From: Larkinella knui
GTDB lineage: Bacteria > Bacteroidota > Bacteroidia > Cytophagales > Spirosomataceae
Direction: 5' to 3'
Assembly: GCF_003858645.1 (NCBI RefSeq)
Contig: NZ_RQJP01000002.1
Coordinates: 62,001-126,000, forward strand
Length of the DNA stretch: 64,000 nucleotides
Position 1 is the first letter of the stretch. Every line of letters starts with the position of its first letter. The position numbers and the translations under genes are program-made. Shown in pieces: positions 1 through 8,150 of the stretch. Below the pieces are notes generated by a model. The model was not told the DNA's origin, ran no database searches, and saw only the letters and a list, made by a program, of their open reading frames with translations.

Positions 1-3000
1 TTTTATAGATGTCCGCGTCGTTGTCCAATATCTGCAATTCCATGCCGACATAAGCCGCGTCACCTTCCAGCGGGGCCCGAATGCCCAACCCGTTGTTGGC
101 GCCCGGTGTCAGTTGAAACTCAAACCGGAACACGAAATCGGCGTATTCTTTCTTCGTATACAGATTGCCTTTTCCACCGTTGTTGTACCAGACAATATCA
201 CCATTTTCGGCGACATAATCTTTCGTATTGCCGGTCCACTGGCTGAAATCGGTCCCATTGAAAAGCAACTGAAAGCCGTCGCGTTTTTCGGCTTCGGACA
301 ATTGATACGGCTGGGGCTGGGGCAGTTCCCGGATGTAAATATTCCGGTAGGCCACGTAGGTTCCATGCGCCTGAAGTTCAATCTGTTCCGACGGAAAAAT
401 CGGCTGGCTGCGATCCCAGTAGTTTTCCAGCACGGTATTGTCCGTCACCAGTTCACCATTGAGATAAACTGTTACCCGCTCGCCTTTCATGATGATGCGG
501 AAGGTGTTCCATTCGCCCACCGGATTATCGGCCCGTTTCAGCGGTTTGCTGGCAAATTTCTGGTTGTTATACAGGCCGCCCGAACCTACCTGCGCCCCCA
601 CATCCGTGCGGGCCGGGTCCCAAATCTGCACCTGTGGCGTACCTCTCAGGTAAATACCGGCATCGCCTTCTTTGGTAATCTTCCAATCGACTAGCATCTC
701 AAAATCCTGATACGGTTTCGCGGTGCAGATGTTGTTGCCGTGTCCGTTAAATACCAGTAAACCATCTTTGACCGACCAGCCGCTCCGCATGATTTCATCG
801 GCTTTCTGCTGTTTCAGCGCCAGCGAATCCGCGCTCATTTTGCCGCGTTTGACCGGATTATCGACCAGGCCTTTCCAGCCCGCCAGGTCTTTCCCGTTGA
901 ATAGCGCAACAAAACCGTCGCCGGCCGGCATCGTTTGCAACCGTCGCTGAATGGCCTGACGCTGGGCGTCACTTTCGGGGCCGGTAATCACCTGACTGGC
1001 TTTTTCCAGCAACTTCCGCACGACATCTCCCGTAAAATCCCGGCTGGATGCGGCAACTGCCAGCACTGTGGCCGCAGCCTGTTGCTGCAAAGCCGGATCA
1101 TCCAGGTAATTGCCGGCAAAAACAAGGGCTAAAAACGTCCGGCACCGACTCACCGCTTTCAGGATTTCAATTTTCTGCTGCGGATTCCGGGCCACTTCCA
1201 TCCCATCCCGGAGTAACAACAACCGCTGGTCGGCAGAATAAGCGGACCGGTCAATTAACTTGATATAACCGCTGAGGGCCGATTCGGCCACTACGCTGTT
1301 CTGGCGGGCGATGGTCAGCAAAGCCGGGGCGGCATCGGGCGTCGGCCAGTCCGACAAAGCCGCAACGGCGGCAGGCTGTGCGATTCCCTCCCCTTTTCCA
1401 AAAGCTTCCTGAACAACCTGCAACGCCTTCGGACCGCCGATTCCGGCAAATGCCCCCAGAAAACGTGGCTGGCTTGCGGCCGCAGCCTGTTGCATTGTAC
1501 TAATTAACAGATCAGTCCGCTGAATGGAATCGCCAACCGAAACCGTTGCGGCCGCAAGGGCCTGTTGCAATGAACGAATCGTTTTGGGCTGCGTCGTGTT
1601 GGTCAAAAGCGTCACCAGCTGGGGAAGCTGGTCCTGCCCGACCATAAAAGGCAAGGCTGCGGCTGCCGCCTGGCTGATGGTGGTATCGCTGTCCTGCGCC
1701 TGGGCCAGCACCTGCTGCACACTGGCCTCAGCCGCCCGCCTACCCAACACCGACAGCAAAGCCACCCGGGCCTCGGCGGGCATACTGGGCAGCGCGTGCG
1801 TGATCTGGGCCACGACCTCCGGGCCTTTTAGGGTCAAAACCGCATCCCGAATCGCCGTAATTTCCGGCGAAGTTCCCCGCTTCATCAACGCCAGCAAATC
1901 CGGCAAAGCGGTTTGCTGACCGGTGCGGGCCACGGCGGAAACAGCCGCCAGCCGAACCGCCTGATCCGCACTTTTCAGGCCCGGCAACAAGGCCGGTTTC
2001 AAAGCCGCATCGCCGGTTATACCCAACTGGGTAATCAAATCCGCCTGCACTTCGCCGGGGGCTTTTGCAATCAGTTTAGCCAGTTGTAAGTTGACGGCTT
2101 TACTTTTCAAACCCGTTGCCAGTTTCAGGGCGGCAACCCGATAAGAGCGAGACTGATCCAGAACCGCTGCCGTGAGAAGGGGTAAACTTTTTTCCCGGTT
2201 ATCATCGACCAGAATTTTCAGAGCCGCCGTTCGGGTAGGCACCTGCTTCTCATCGATACATTGTTCCAGCAGTTTCCGCGCCAGCGCGTCGGCCTGCGGT
2301 TTTTTCCCGGAAACGGCAAGTTGTTTAATGTAATCCAGGTAACTGGCGGTGGCCTCCGTTGGGTCATAGGTATAGCCACTTTGTTCGGCGGCTTTGGCCA
2401 GAACCGGTCCGGCAGTCGGAGCCGCCAGACGAGCCAGCGCATACAAGGTTACTTTGCTCAGTTTTTTGTTGTCTGGCTGTACCAGCGGAATCAAAGCCGA
2501 TGCTGCGGGCTGATAGCGGCTGTCGCCCAGGGCTTTCACCAAAGATAGTCGGCTCGCGCCCTGCGACTCGGTCAGCGCCTGCAAAACCGCTTTCTGCGCC
2601 GACGGTGTATTGATCTTGACCAGCGCCCGAACCGCCGGAGCGCAAAGCCGCTCGTCCGTCAGATGCGGTTTCAGAAAAATTACCGCATCGTCCTTGCCCA
2701 CGATCTGCAACTGACTGATCATAAAGGCTTTGCTTTCCGGATCAGTCAGTTTTTCCAGCGCCTGCCCGTAGGCACGAACGGCCATCGCCCGCTGCACTTC
2801 TTTGCCGGGTTTGGTGACGTAATACGAAAAACCGCCCAACGCGTAGTGCACCGCCGTGTTATCCCCTTTGCCGGGTGCCACCAGCAGCATCACCAGGTCC
2901 TGAATACCGCCTGGGCCAAGCGAGGCAATGGCATCCATGCTGGTAATCAACTGTTTGCTGTCCAAAGCGGGCATTTGAGCCACGGCGTCGGCCACCCGGT

Positions 3001-3091
3001 TTTGCAGCGGACGTTGATCGGGCTTGGGCTGTGCCCAGGTAGATGTGTTGAGTAAAAGAGCGCCCAGAAAGGCAACTTCGGGTAGTTTCAT
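1..3091 (-). CDS. Secreted HEAT-repeat protein with two DUF1080 domains (3' end outside window)
   Basis: The reading frame is open from an ATG at 3091 to the left edge, so the C-terminus is missing. Residues 1-21 form a signal peptide (MKLPEVAFLGALLLNTSTWA, cut near AQ). About 650 residues of alanine/leucine-rich alpha-helical HEAT-like repeats follow. Then come two copies of the DUF1080 domain (Pfam 3-keto-disaccharide hydrolase, a concanavalin-like fold), the first opening with GFVALFNGKDLAGW and the second with GFQLLFNGTDFSQW. It lies 32 bp downstream of a Tat-exported Gfo/Idh oxidoreductase on the same strand and is probably cotranscribed with it. Inference: a periplasmic enzyme or scaffold that cleaves 3-keto-glycosides made by the neighbour. 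The domain order is clear from translation; the substrate is unknown. Confidence 0.88.
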   Translation of the reverse strand, partial: MKLPEVAFLGALLLNTSTWAQPKPDQRPLQNRVADAVAQMPALDSKQLITSMDAIASLGPGGIQDLVMLLVAPGKGDNTAVHYALGGFSYYVTKPGKEVQRAMAVRAYGQALEKLTDPESKAFMISQLQIVGKDDAVIFLKPHLTDERLCAPAVRALVKINTPSAQKAVLQALTESQGASRLSLVKALGDSRYQPAASALIPLVQPDNKKLSKVTLYALARLAAPTAGPVLAKAAEQSGYTYDPTEATASYLDYIKQLAVSGKKPQADALARKLLEQCIDEKQVPTRTAALKILVDDNREKSLPLLTAAVLDQSRSYRVAALKLATGLKSKAVNLQLAKLIAKAPGEVQADLITQLGITGDAALKPALLPGLKSADQAVRLAAVSAVARTGQQTALPDLLALMKRGTSPEITAIRDAVLTLKGPEVVAQITHALPSMPAEARVALLSVLGRRAAEASVQQVLAQAQDSDTTISQAAAAALPFMVGQDQLPQLVTLLTNTTQPKTIRSLQQALAAATVSVGDSIQRTDLLISTMQQAAAASQPRFLGAFAGIGGPKALQVVQEAFGKGEGIAQPAAVAALSDWPTPDAAPALLTIARQNSVVAESALSGYIKLIDRSAYSADQRLLLLRDGMEVARNPQQKIEILKAVSRCRTFLALVFAGNYLDDPALQQQAAATVLAVAASSRDFTGDVVRKLLEKASQVITGPESDAQRQAIQRRLQTMPAGDGFVALFNGKDLAGWKGLVDNPVKRGKMSADSLALKQQKADEIMRSGWSVKDGLLVFNGHGNNICTAKPYQDFEMLVDWKITKEGDAGIYLRGTPQVQIWDPARTDVGAQVGSGGLYNNQKFASKPLKRADNPVGEWNTFRIIMKGERVTVYLNGELVTDNTVLENYWDRSQPIFPSEQIELQAHGTYVAYRNIYIRELPQPQPYQLSEAEKRDGFQLLFNGTDFSQWTGNTKDYVAENGDIVWYNNGGKGNLYTKKEYADFVFRFEFQLTPGANNGLGIRAPLEGDAAYVGMELQILDNDADIYK

Positions 3092-3123
3092 GACAGGATA
3101 AAGAGGTTATGGAAGGGCCAGCG

Positions 3124-4395
3124 TCAAATTGTCCAGGGTGCACGCATGGGTTGATCAATCAGCCGATTAGCGCCTTCGTCGGCAACAAATACCTGATTGA
3201 CCGGATCAAATTTCAGCGAACGACCCAACTGCAACGCCACTTTTCCCATGTTGATCAGGGTGCAGGAGCGGTAGCCGTTGGCTTCGTTCAGGGCAAACCG
3301 TTTGCGGCCCCGAACGGCGTCTACAAAGTCGGTTTGCTGCGGCAGGGGCTCGGGAAAAGCCGCCAGTTTCTTTTGCAAATCCGGAATGTCCGACTTAAAA
3401 CCGGGGTACAGCTTTCCTTTCGGGCCTTCGATATACGGCATGTTGACGTCTTTGCCCTCGCCATCCAGGATGATTTTACAGCCATCGGCGTAGGTATATT
3501 CGATCCGTCGCCAGGTGCCGACGGCGTCGGGATGTTGCTGGGGCGCGTCGATTTCCACCGAAACCGGGCTGGTGTCGTCTTTCCCCAGAAAATACTGAAT
3601 AGGATCTAAATAATGCTGGCCCATGTCGCCCAGACCGCCCCCGTCATAGTCCCAATACCCCCGGAATGTATTGTGAACGCGGTGTTCGTTATACGGTTTG
3701 TAGGGTGCCGGACCCAGCCAGGTTTCGTAATCCAGTTCGGGCGGCACCGGCATTGGCTCCAGATTCGTTTTCCCGACCCAGTAAAATTTCCAGTCAAAAC
3801 CGGTGTGTTTGCTGACCGTCACTTTCAGCGGCCAGCCCAACAAACCGCTGTCTACCAGCTTTTTGATGGGTTTAACGGGCGTTCCCATGCCGTAGAAATT
3901 GTCTTCAAACCGAAACCAGGTATTGAGCCTGAAAATCCGGCCGTGTTGCTGAACGGCTTCCATGACGCGCTTGCCTTCGCCGATGGTGGCCGTCATCGGT
4001 TTTTCACACCAGATGTCTTTCCCGGCGCGGGCTGCTTCGGCTGCCATAATTCCGTGCCAGTGGGGTGGCGTCGCAATGTGGACAATATCGACTTCGGGCA
4101 GTTGGATCAGTTCCCGGTAATCACCGAAGGTTTTCAGCCCCGGATCTTTGATGATGCCTTTGGCTATTTCCAGGTGCCGGGTATCGACGTCGCAAATGGC
4201 CGCGACGCGCGTCCCCGCGTACGGAATGTGCCCCCGGCCCATGCCACCAACGCCGATAATGCCTTTGGAAAGCTGGTCGCTGGGTGCCAGAAACCCTTTC
4301 CCCAACACATGGCGGGGAACGATGGTAAAAGCCGCCAGGGTTCCCAGCGAGTTTTTGAGAAACGTACGTCTTGAAGGTATCTTTTTTAATTCCAT
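3124..4395 (-). CDS. Tat-exported Gfo/Idh/MocA family oxidoreductase
   Basis: 423 residues. A twin-arginine signal (SRRTFLKNSLG, residues 8-18) precedes a Rossmann NAD(P)-binding domain with GVGGMG at residues 48-53 and the family lysine motif EKPM at 131-134; the C-terminal half is the alpha/beta substrate domain. Tat export implies that the folded protein crosses the membrane with its nucleotide already bound. Related exported members oxidise sugar hydroxyls, often at C3 of glycosides; that role is inferred here from the DUF1080 protein encoded 32 bp downstream. The next gene to the right (from 4709) is a divergent paralogue with the same architecture. The ATG at 4395 is the only start that includes the Tat motif. 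Confidence 0.92.
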   Translation of the reverse strand: MELKKIPSRRTFLKNSLGTLAAFTIVPRHVLGKGFLAPSDQLSKGIIGVGGMGRGHIPYAGTRVAAICDVDTRHLEIAKGIIKDPGLKTFGDYRELIQLPEVDIVHIATPPHWHGIMAAEAARAGKDIWCEKPMTATIGEGKRVMEAVQQHGRIFRLNTWFRFEDNFYGMGTPVKPIKKLVDSGLLGWPLKVTVSKHTGFDWKFYWVGKTNLEPMPVPPELDYETWLGPAPYKPYNEHRVHNTFRGYWDYDGGGLGDMGQHYLDPIQYFLGKDDTSPVSVEIDAPQQHPDAVGTWRRIEYTYADGCKIILDGEGKDVNMPYIEGPKGKLYPGFKSDIPDLQKKLAAFPEPLPQQTDFVDAVRGRKRFALNEANGYRSCTLINMGKVALQLGRSLKFDPVNQVFVADEGANRLIDQPMRAPWTI

Positions 4396-4708
4396 CTCGT
4401 CAATTTCGTTGAAGCGGGTTGTATTACAGCTTTCGTCATTCTCTATATTTCGCTGTGCAGGGTTCGTTACACTGCATTCGTGTCAATCATTTATTTCACT
4501 ATCGAATGATACTAGTGAACACTGAATAATGGCTGGAAAACCGGAAACACCACCTAATTCTGGCTTCCGGGTAAGCTTTACAATACTACTACTTTTCTCC
4601 TTAATAAGACCATCGACCGCCCAATCACCTCATTTCACAGGGTCTTTTTTATCTACTTATTATAAAAAGTCGTAAATTACGGCTCCTGTAAACTCCTATT
4701 TTAACTGT
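4396..4708. promoter_or_regulatory. Divergent promoter region between two Gfo/Idh genes
   Basis: An AT-rich 313 bp spacer between two divergent oxidoreductase genes that must hold both promoters. I see no clean TAnnTTTG box on either strand. It holds the candidate operator at 4655-4670. No coding potential or RNA gene was seen. Confidence 0.5.
4655..4670 (+). promoter_or_regulatory. Candidate GntR operator-like site
   Basis: ACTTATTATAAAAAGT, 39 bp before the start codon at 4709. It shares the 11-mer ACTTATTATAA with the perfect palindrome at 24377-24394 and the site at 28629-28644, but its right half is degenerate. A link to the GntR regulator encoded at 24443 is inference from sequence similarity only. 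Confidence 0.3.
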
Positions 4709-6112
4709 ATGGAAAACCCTGAACAGGTTCCTTCCCGGAGGTCCTTTTTAAAAACGTTAGGACTGGCCGGAACCGCAGCTGCGGCTGTTCCTTCTTCGCT
4801 TGCCAATGCCGGAACGGCACCGATGTATCTTAATCTGGTAAAAAGTCATAGCAGTACAGCCGCGAACGACAAAGTCCGCATCGGGCTGATCGGTACGGGC
4901 GGTATGGGCATCGGCGATACGGAAACGGCGTTGATGGTCGAAGGTACCGAAGTGATTGCCGCCTGTGATCTTTACGATGGTCGTTTGCGCCGGGCCAAAG
5001 AACTCTGGGGCGACGGTTTGTTCACCACCAAAGATTACCGCCAGGTGCTCGAACGCTCGGATGTCGATGTGATTATCAACGGCACCACCGACCACTGGCA
5101 CGAGAAAATCTCGACCGATGCCATGCGCAAAGGCAAGCACGTGTATTGTGAAAAGCCGATGGTGCAGAAAGTGGAAGATGGCCATACGCTGATCAAGGTT
5201 CAGAAAGAAACCGGCAAGGTGTTTCAGGTGGGCAGCCAGTTTGCCAGCTCAATCATCATTGCCAAAGCCAAAGAACTCCTGAAAGCCGGCGACATCGGTG
5301 AGCTGGTTTTTGCCGAAGCGCAATACGACCGGCACAGCGCGATGGGTGCCTGGCAATATTCCATTCCGCCGGATGCATCGCCCCAAACCGTTGACTGGGA
5401 TACCTATTTAGGAACCGCCAAGAAACGCGAGTGGGACCCAAAGCGGTTTTTCCGGTGGAGAAACTACCAGGATTACGGAACGGGCGTTGCCGGTGATCTC
5501 TATGTTCACTTGTTGACGACGCTGCATACCATTACCGGTTCCAAAGGCCCCAACCGGGTGTATGCCAGCGGTGGACTGCGGTTCTGGAAAGATGGCCGCG
5601 ATGTTCCCGATATTCACCTCGCGATTTTCGATTATCCCCAGACGCCGGAGCATCCGGAGTTTAACCTGACCACGCGGAGCAATTTCGTCGATGGTGGCGG
5701 GGGCGGTTATCTGGTTCGGCTGGTGGGTACAGAAGGGGATCTTTCGGTTGGCTGGGATAGCCTGACGGTGCGGCACCACAAACTACCCAAAGCGCCGGGT
5801 ATGTCAATCGGCAATTTCCCGAAAGACCAGCAGGAAGCGTATCTGAAGGAATACAAGAAAATGTATCCCGAGCGCCCCGAAATGGAAGGCCCGCGGGAAA
5901 TGATCTACAAAGTGCCGAAGGATTACAAAGGTGATCGTTACGAACACTTTGTCAACTTCTTCGATTCGGTTCGCAATCAGAAACCGGTGGTTGAAGATGC
6001 CACGTTCGGCTTACGCGCCTGTGGACCAACCCAATGCGGCAATATCAGCCTGTTCAAGAAGCAGATTGTGAACTGGGATCCGAATACCATGAAAATTATG
6101 AACGCAGTCTAG
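4709..6112 (+). CDS. Tat-exported Gfo/Idh/MocA family oxidoreductase
   Basis: 467 residues. Tat signal SRRSFLKTLGLAG at residues 9-21, then an alanine-rich hydrophobic stretch. The Rossmann domain has GTGGMG at 62-67 and EKPM at 148-151, and the C-terminal domain is long, as in the Bacteroidota/Planctomycetota exported subgroup. It probably oxidises a sugar or sugar derivative in the periplasm with bound NAD(P). It is followed on the same strand by a DUF1080 protein, with an inverted-repeat spacer between them. It is a paralogue of the divergent gene at 3124-4395. Start chosen because the Tat motif follows directly. Confidence 0.92.
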   Translation: MENPEQVPSRRSFLKTLGLAGTAAAAVPSSLANAGTAPMYLNLVKSHSSTAANDKVRIGLIGTGGMGIGDTETALMVEGTEVIAACDLYDGRLRRAKELWGDGLFTTKDYRQVLERSDVDVIINGTTDHWHEKISTDAMRKGKHVYCEKPMVQKVEDGHTLIKVQKETGKVFQVGSQFASSIIIAKAKELLKAGDIGELVFAEAQYDRHSAMGAWQYSIPPDASPQTVDWDTYLGTAKKREWDPKRFFRWRNYQDYGTGVAGDLYVHLLTTLHTITGSKGPNRVYASGGLRFWKDGRDVPDIHLAIFDYPQTPEHPEFNLTTRSNFVDGGGGGYLVRLVGTEGDLSVGWDSLTVRHHKLPKAPGMSIGNFPKDQQEAYLKEYKKMYPERPEMEGPREMIYKVPKDYKGDRYEHFVNFFDSVRNQKPVVEDATFGLRACGPTQCGNISLFKKQIVNWDPNTMKIMNAV

Positions 6113-6204
6113 GTTTTCGGTATACAGTTTACGGTTTACGGTGGCTGACGCGTTCTTAGTCGCATGCGTTAGCCACCGTAAACGGAAAACCGTATACCGA
6201 AAAC
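6113..6204. repeat. Heptameric inverted repeat with GGCTGACGC tip
   Basis: Begins two bases after the stop codon of the preceding gene. The left part runs in 7-bp steps (GTTTTCG GTATACA GTTTACG), and the right part is its inverse. Perfect paired segments are 6113-6125 with 6192-6204 and 6134-6146 with 6171-6183; the tip pairs GGCTGACGC with GCGTTAGCC. It would fold into a long hairpin in the mRNA joining the oxidoreductase and DUF1080 genes. Related elements occur at 23325, 37280, 45383 and 48196. Confidence 0.85.
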
Positions 6205-6222
6205 TACAAACCCTACAAAACC

Positions 6223-6921
6223 ATGAAAAAAACATCCCTCGTCATCGGCCTGCTGGCCGGTCTAGTTACCCTCATGAGCCTTTCTACCATTGGCTCGAAA
6301 CCCGGCAAATGGGTAACACTCTTCGACGGAAAATCCGTTACCGGCTGGCATAGTTACCTGAAAGACAAAGTAGTAGGCTGGAACATTGAGAACGGAACCC
6401 TTACGCCCGACGGTACCGGTGGTGACCTCGTAACGGACAAGGAATACGAAAATTTCGATCTGGAGTTCGAGTTCAAACTGCCGCCCAAAAGCAACAGCGG
6501 GGTCGTTTACAAAGTAATTGAAGATCCGGCGAACAAATCGACGTACTGGTCCGGCCCCGAATACCAGGTGATCGACGACACGGGCTACCAGTTGGGCGAC
6601 GGTGCCAAGCTGAAAGGCAACCAGTTGACCGGCGCTAACTACGACCTGATTGCGCCCAGCGACCTGACCGTCAACAAACCCGCCGGAGAGTGGAACAAAG
6701 GCCGGATTGTGGTGAACAACAACCACGTCGAGCACTACCTCAACGGCAAGAAAGTGGTGGAATACCACTACGGCGGTGACGAGTGGCAGAAGATGGCCAA
6801 CGCCAGCAAATTTAAGGACTGGGCGTACGTAAAACCGCACGCCAAAGGCAAGATTGCGCTGCAAAACCACAGCCCGAAAGAAGTGGTCTGGTACCGCAAC
6901 ATCCGGATTCGCGAATTGTAG
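6223..6921 (+). CDS. Secreted DUF1080 (3-keto-disaccharide hydrolase-like) protein
   Basis: 232 residues. N-terminal signal peptide (MKKTSLVIGLLAGLVTLMSL) followed by a single DUF1080 domain starting at WVTLFDGKSVTGWHS and ending with WYRNIRIREL, the usual last strand of this family. The family is a lectin-like beta-sandwich now associated with cleavage of 3-keto-glycosides. The gene directly upstream encodes an exported Gfo/Idh dehydrogenase, so oxidation followed by cleavage in the periplasm is a reasonable model (inference). Full length for a single-domain member. The TAG stop codon lies inside a short palindromic repeat. Confidence 0.9.
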   Translation: MKKTSLVIGLLAGLVTLMSLSTIGSKPGKWVTLFDGKSVTGWHSYLKDKVVGWNIENGTLTPDGTGGDLVTDKEYENFDLEFEFKLPPKSNSGVVYKVIEDPANKSTYWSGPEYQVIDDTGYQLGDGAKLKGNQLTGANYDLIAPSDLTVNKPAGEWNKGRIVVNNNHVEHYLNGKKVVEYHYGGDEWQKMANASKFKDWAYVKPHAKGKIALQNHSPKEVVWYRNIRIREL

Positions 6922-7037
6922 AGACGCGATTCATCGCGTCTAAATTTAAAAATGTCCGGGTGCCACGAATGGCCATCCGGATTCAGATATAGGATTTGGG
7001 GATTGGGAGAAGGAGACGCGATGAATCGCGTCTCTAC
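6918..7037. repeat. Inverted pair of short palindromes (AGACGCGAT/ATCGCGTCT)
   Basis: Two palindromes with identical 9-bp arms: 6922-6930 with 6933-6941, and 7014-7022 with 7025-7033. Their two-base loops are TC and GA, so the second is the reverse complement of the first and the pair forms a larger inverted repeat. The first copy contains the stop codon of the DUF1080 gene. The 70 bp between them has no coding signal. Confidence 0.8.
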
Positions 7038-7096
7038 CGGATTTGTTCCATAACCCGCAAAATTCCGTATCTTCCCCGTAAAATTCCTAAGCCTAC

Positions 7097-8131
7097 ATGA
7101 AAAAGTATTTGATTCTCCTGACCGGGTTTTTGCTGGCCTTTACCCCGCCTTCCCGCGAACCCCTCGGCAAGGAAATGGCCTCAGCGGTGACGTCTTTCCT
7201 GAAAAGCCTCGACGAAGAACAGCGCAAACTGGCGCTCTATCCGTTCAATGACGATGAACGGTTTGTCTGGTTTTACACGCCGGTGCCGCGCAAAGGGTTA
7301 TCCATGAAAAAAATGAATCCCGACCAGCAAAAAGCCGCCATGGCGCTGGTAAAACTAGCCATGAGTGAGCAGGGATACGAGAAAACAACCGCCATCATGG
7401 ACATGGAAAATGTGTTGCGCGTGCAGGAAAACCGCCCACCGAACGACACCCACCGGGATCCGATCAACTACTTTTTCACGTTTTTTGGCGAACCCAACAG
7501 CAAAGAACCTTGGGGCTGGCGGCTCAATGGGCACCATTTATTGTGGCAATTTTCGTCTCTGACGGGCAAAATATCGGGAATGACGCCTACTTTTCTGGGG
7601 AGCAATCCGGACATTGTTCGGGTCGATGTGCCGCAAAAAGGCAAACAAATTTTGAAGCAGGAAGCCGAGTTGGGGCTGGCACTGGTTAACTCGCTGAACA
7701 GCGATCAGTTGAAGATGGCCCTCATCAGCGAAACCTCTCCGCAGGAAATCTTCACCACCAATGTTCGGAAAGCATCCATCGAAAAAATGGAGGGCATTCC
7801 GTTTCCGCAACTAACAGAAAGTCAGCAGAAAACCTTTTTGTCCTTGCTGGATACCTACCTCAACAACTACCACGTGACGCTGAAAAACCAGCAGATGGAC
7901 AAGCTGAAAAAAGTGGGTCTGGACAAACTGGTGTTTGCCTGGGCGGGCGACCGGCAACCCGGTTATGGTCCCGGCAAAGGCCAATATTACCGCATTCACG
8001 GCCCCACGCTGCTGATCGAATATGACAATGCGCAGAATCAGGCCAACCATACCCACACGGTGGTGCGGGATTTAACCAGTGATTTTGGCGAGGATGTGCT
8101 GGCGGAGCATTACAAATCGCAGCACAAGTAA
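7097..8131 (+). CDS. DUF3500 family secreted protein
   Basis: 344 residues. A short signal peptide (MKKYLILLTGFLLAF) precedes a DUF3500 domain. Family hallmarks visible are PFNDDERFVWFYTPVPRKG near the start, GWRLNGHHLLWQFS in the middle and GYGPGKGQYYRIHGPTLLIE near the end, with several conserved histidines. The function of DUF3500 is not established. The gene is monocistronic or the last in its run and converges on the flavoprotein gene at 8151 with a 19 bp gap. Length is normal for the family. Confidence 0.88.
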   Translation: MKKYLILLTGFLLAFTPPSREPLGKEMASAVTSFLKSLDEEQRKLALYPFNDDERFVWFYTPVPRKGLSMKKMNPDQQKAAMALVKLAMSEQGYEKTTAIMDMENVLRVQENRPPNDTHRDPINYFFTFFGEPNSKEPWGWRLNGHHLLWQFSSLTGKISGMTPTFLGSNPDIVRVDVPQKGKQILKQEAELGLALVNSLNSDQLKMALISETSPQEIFTTNVRKASIEKMEGIPFPQLTESQQKTFLSLLDTYLNNYHVTLKNQQMDKLKKVGLDKLVFAWAGDRQPGYGPGKGQYYRIHGPTLLIEYDNAQNQANHTHTVVRDLTSDFGEDVLAEHYKSQHK

Positions 8132-8150
8132 AGAACTGATTTCAAGATTA

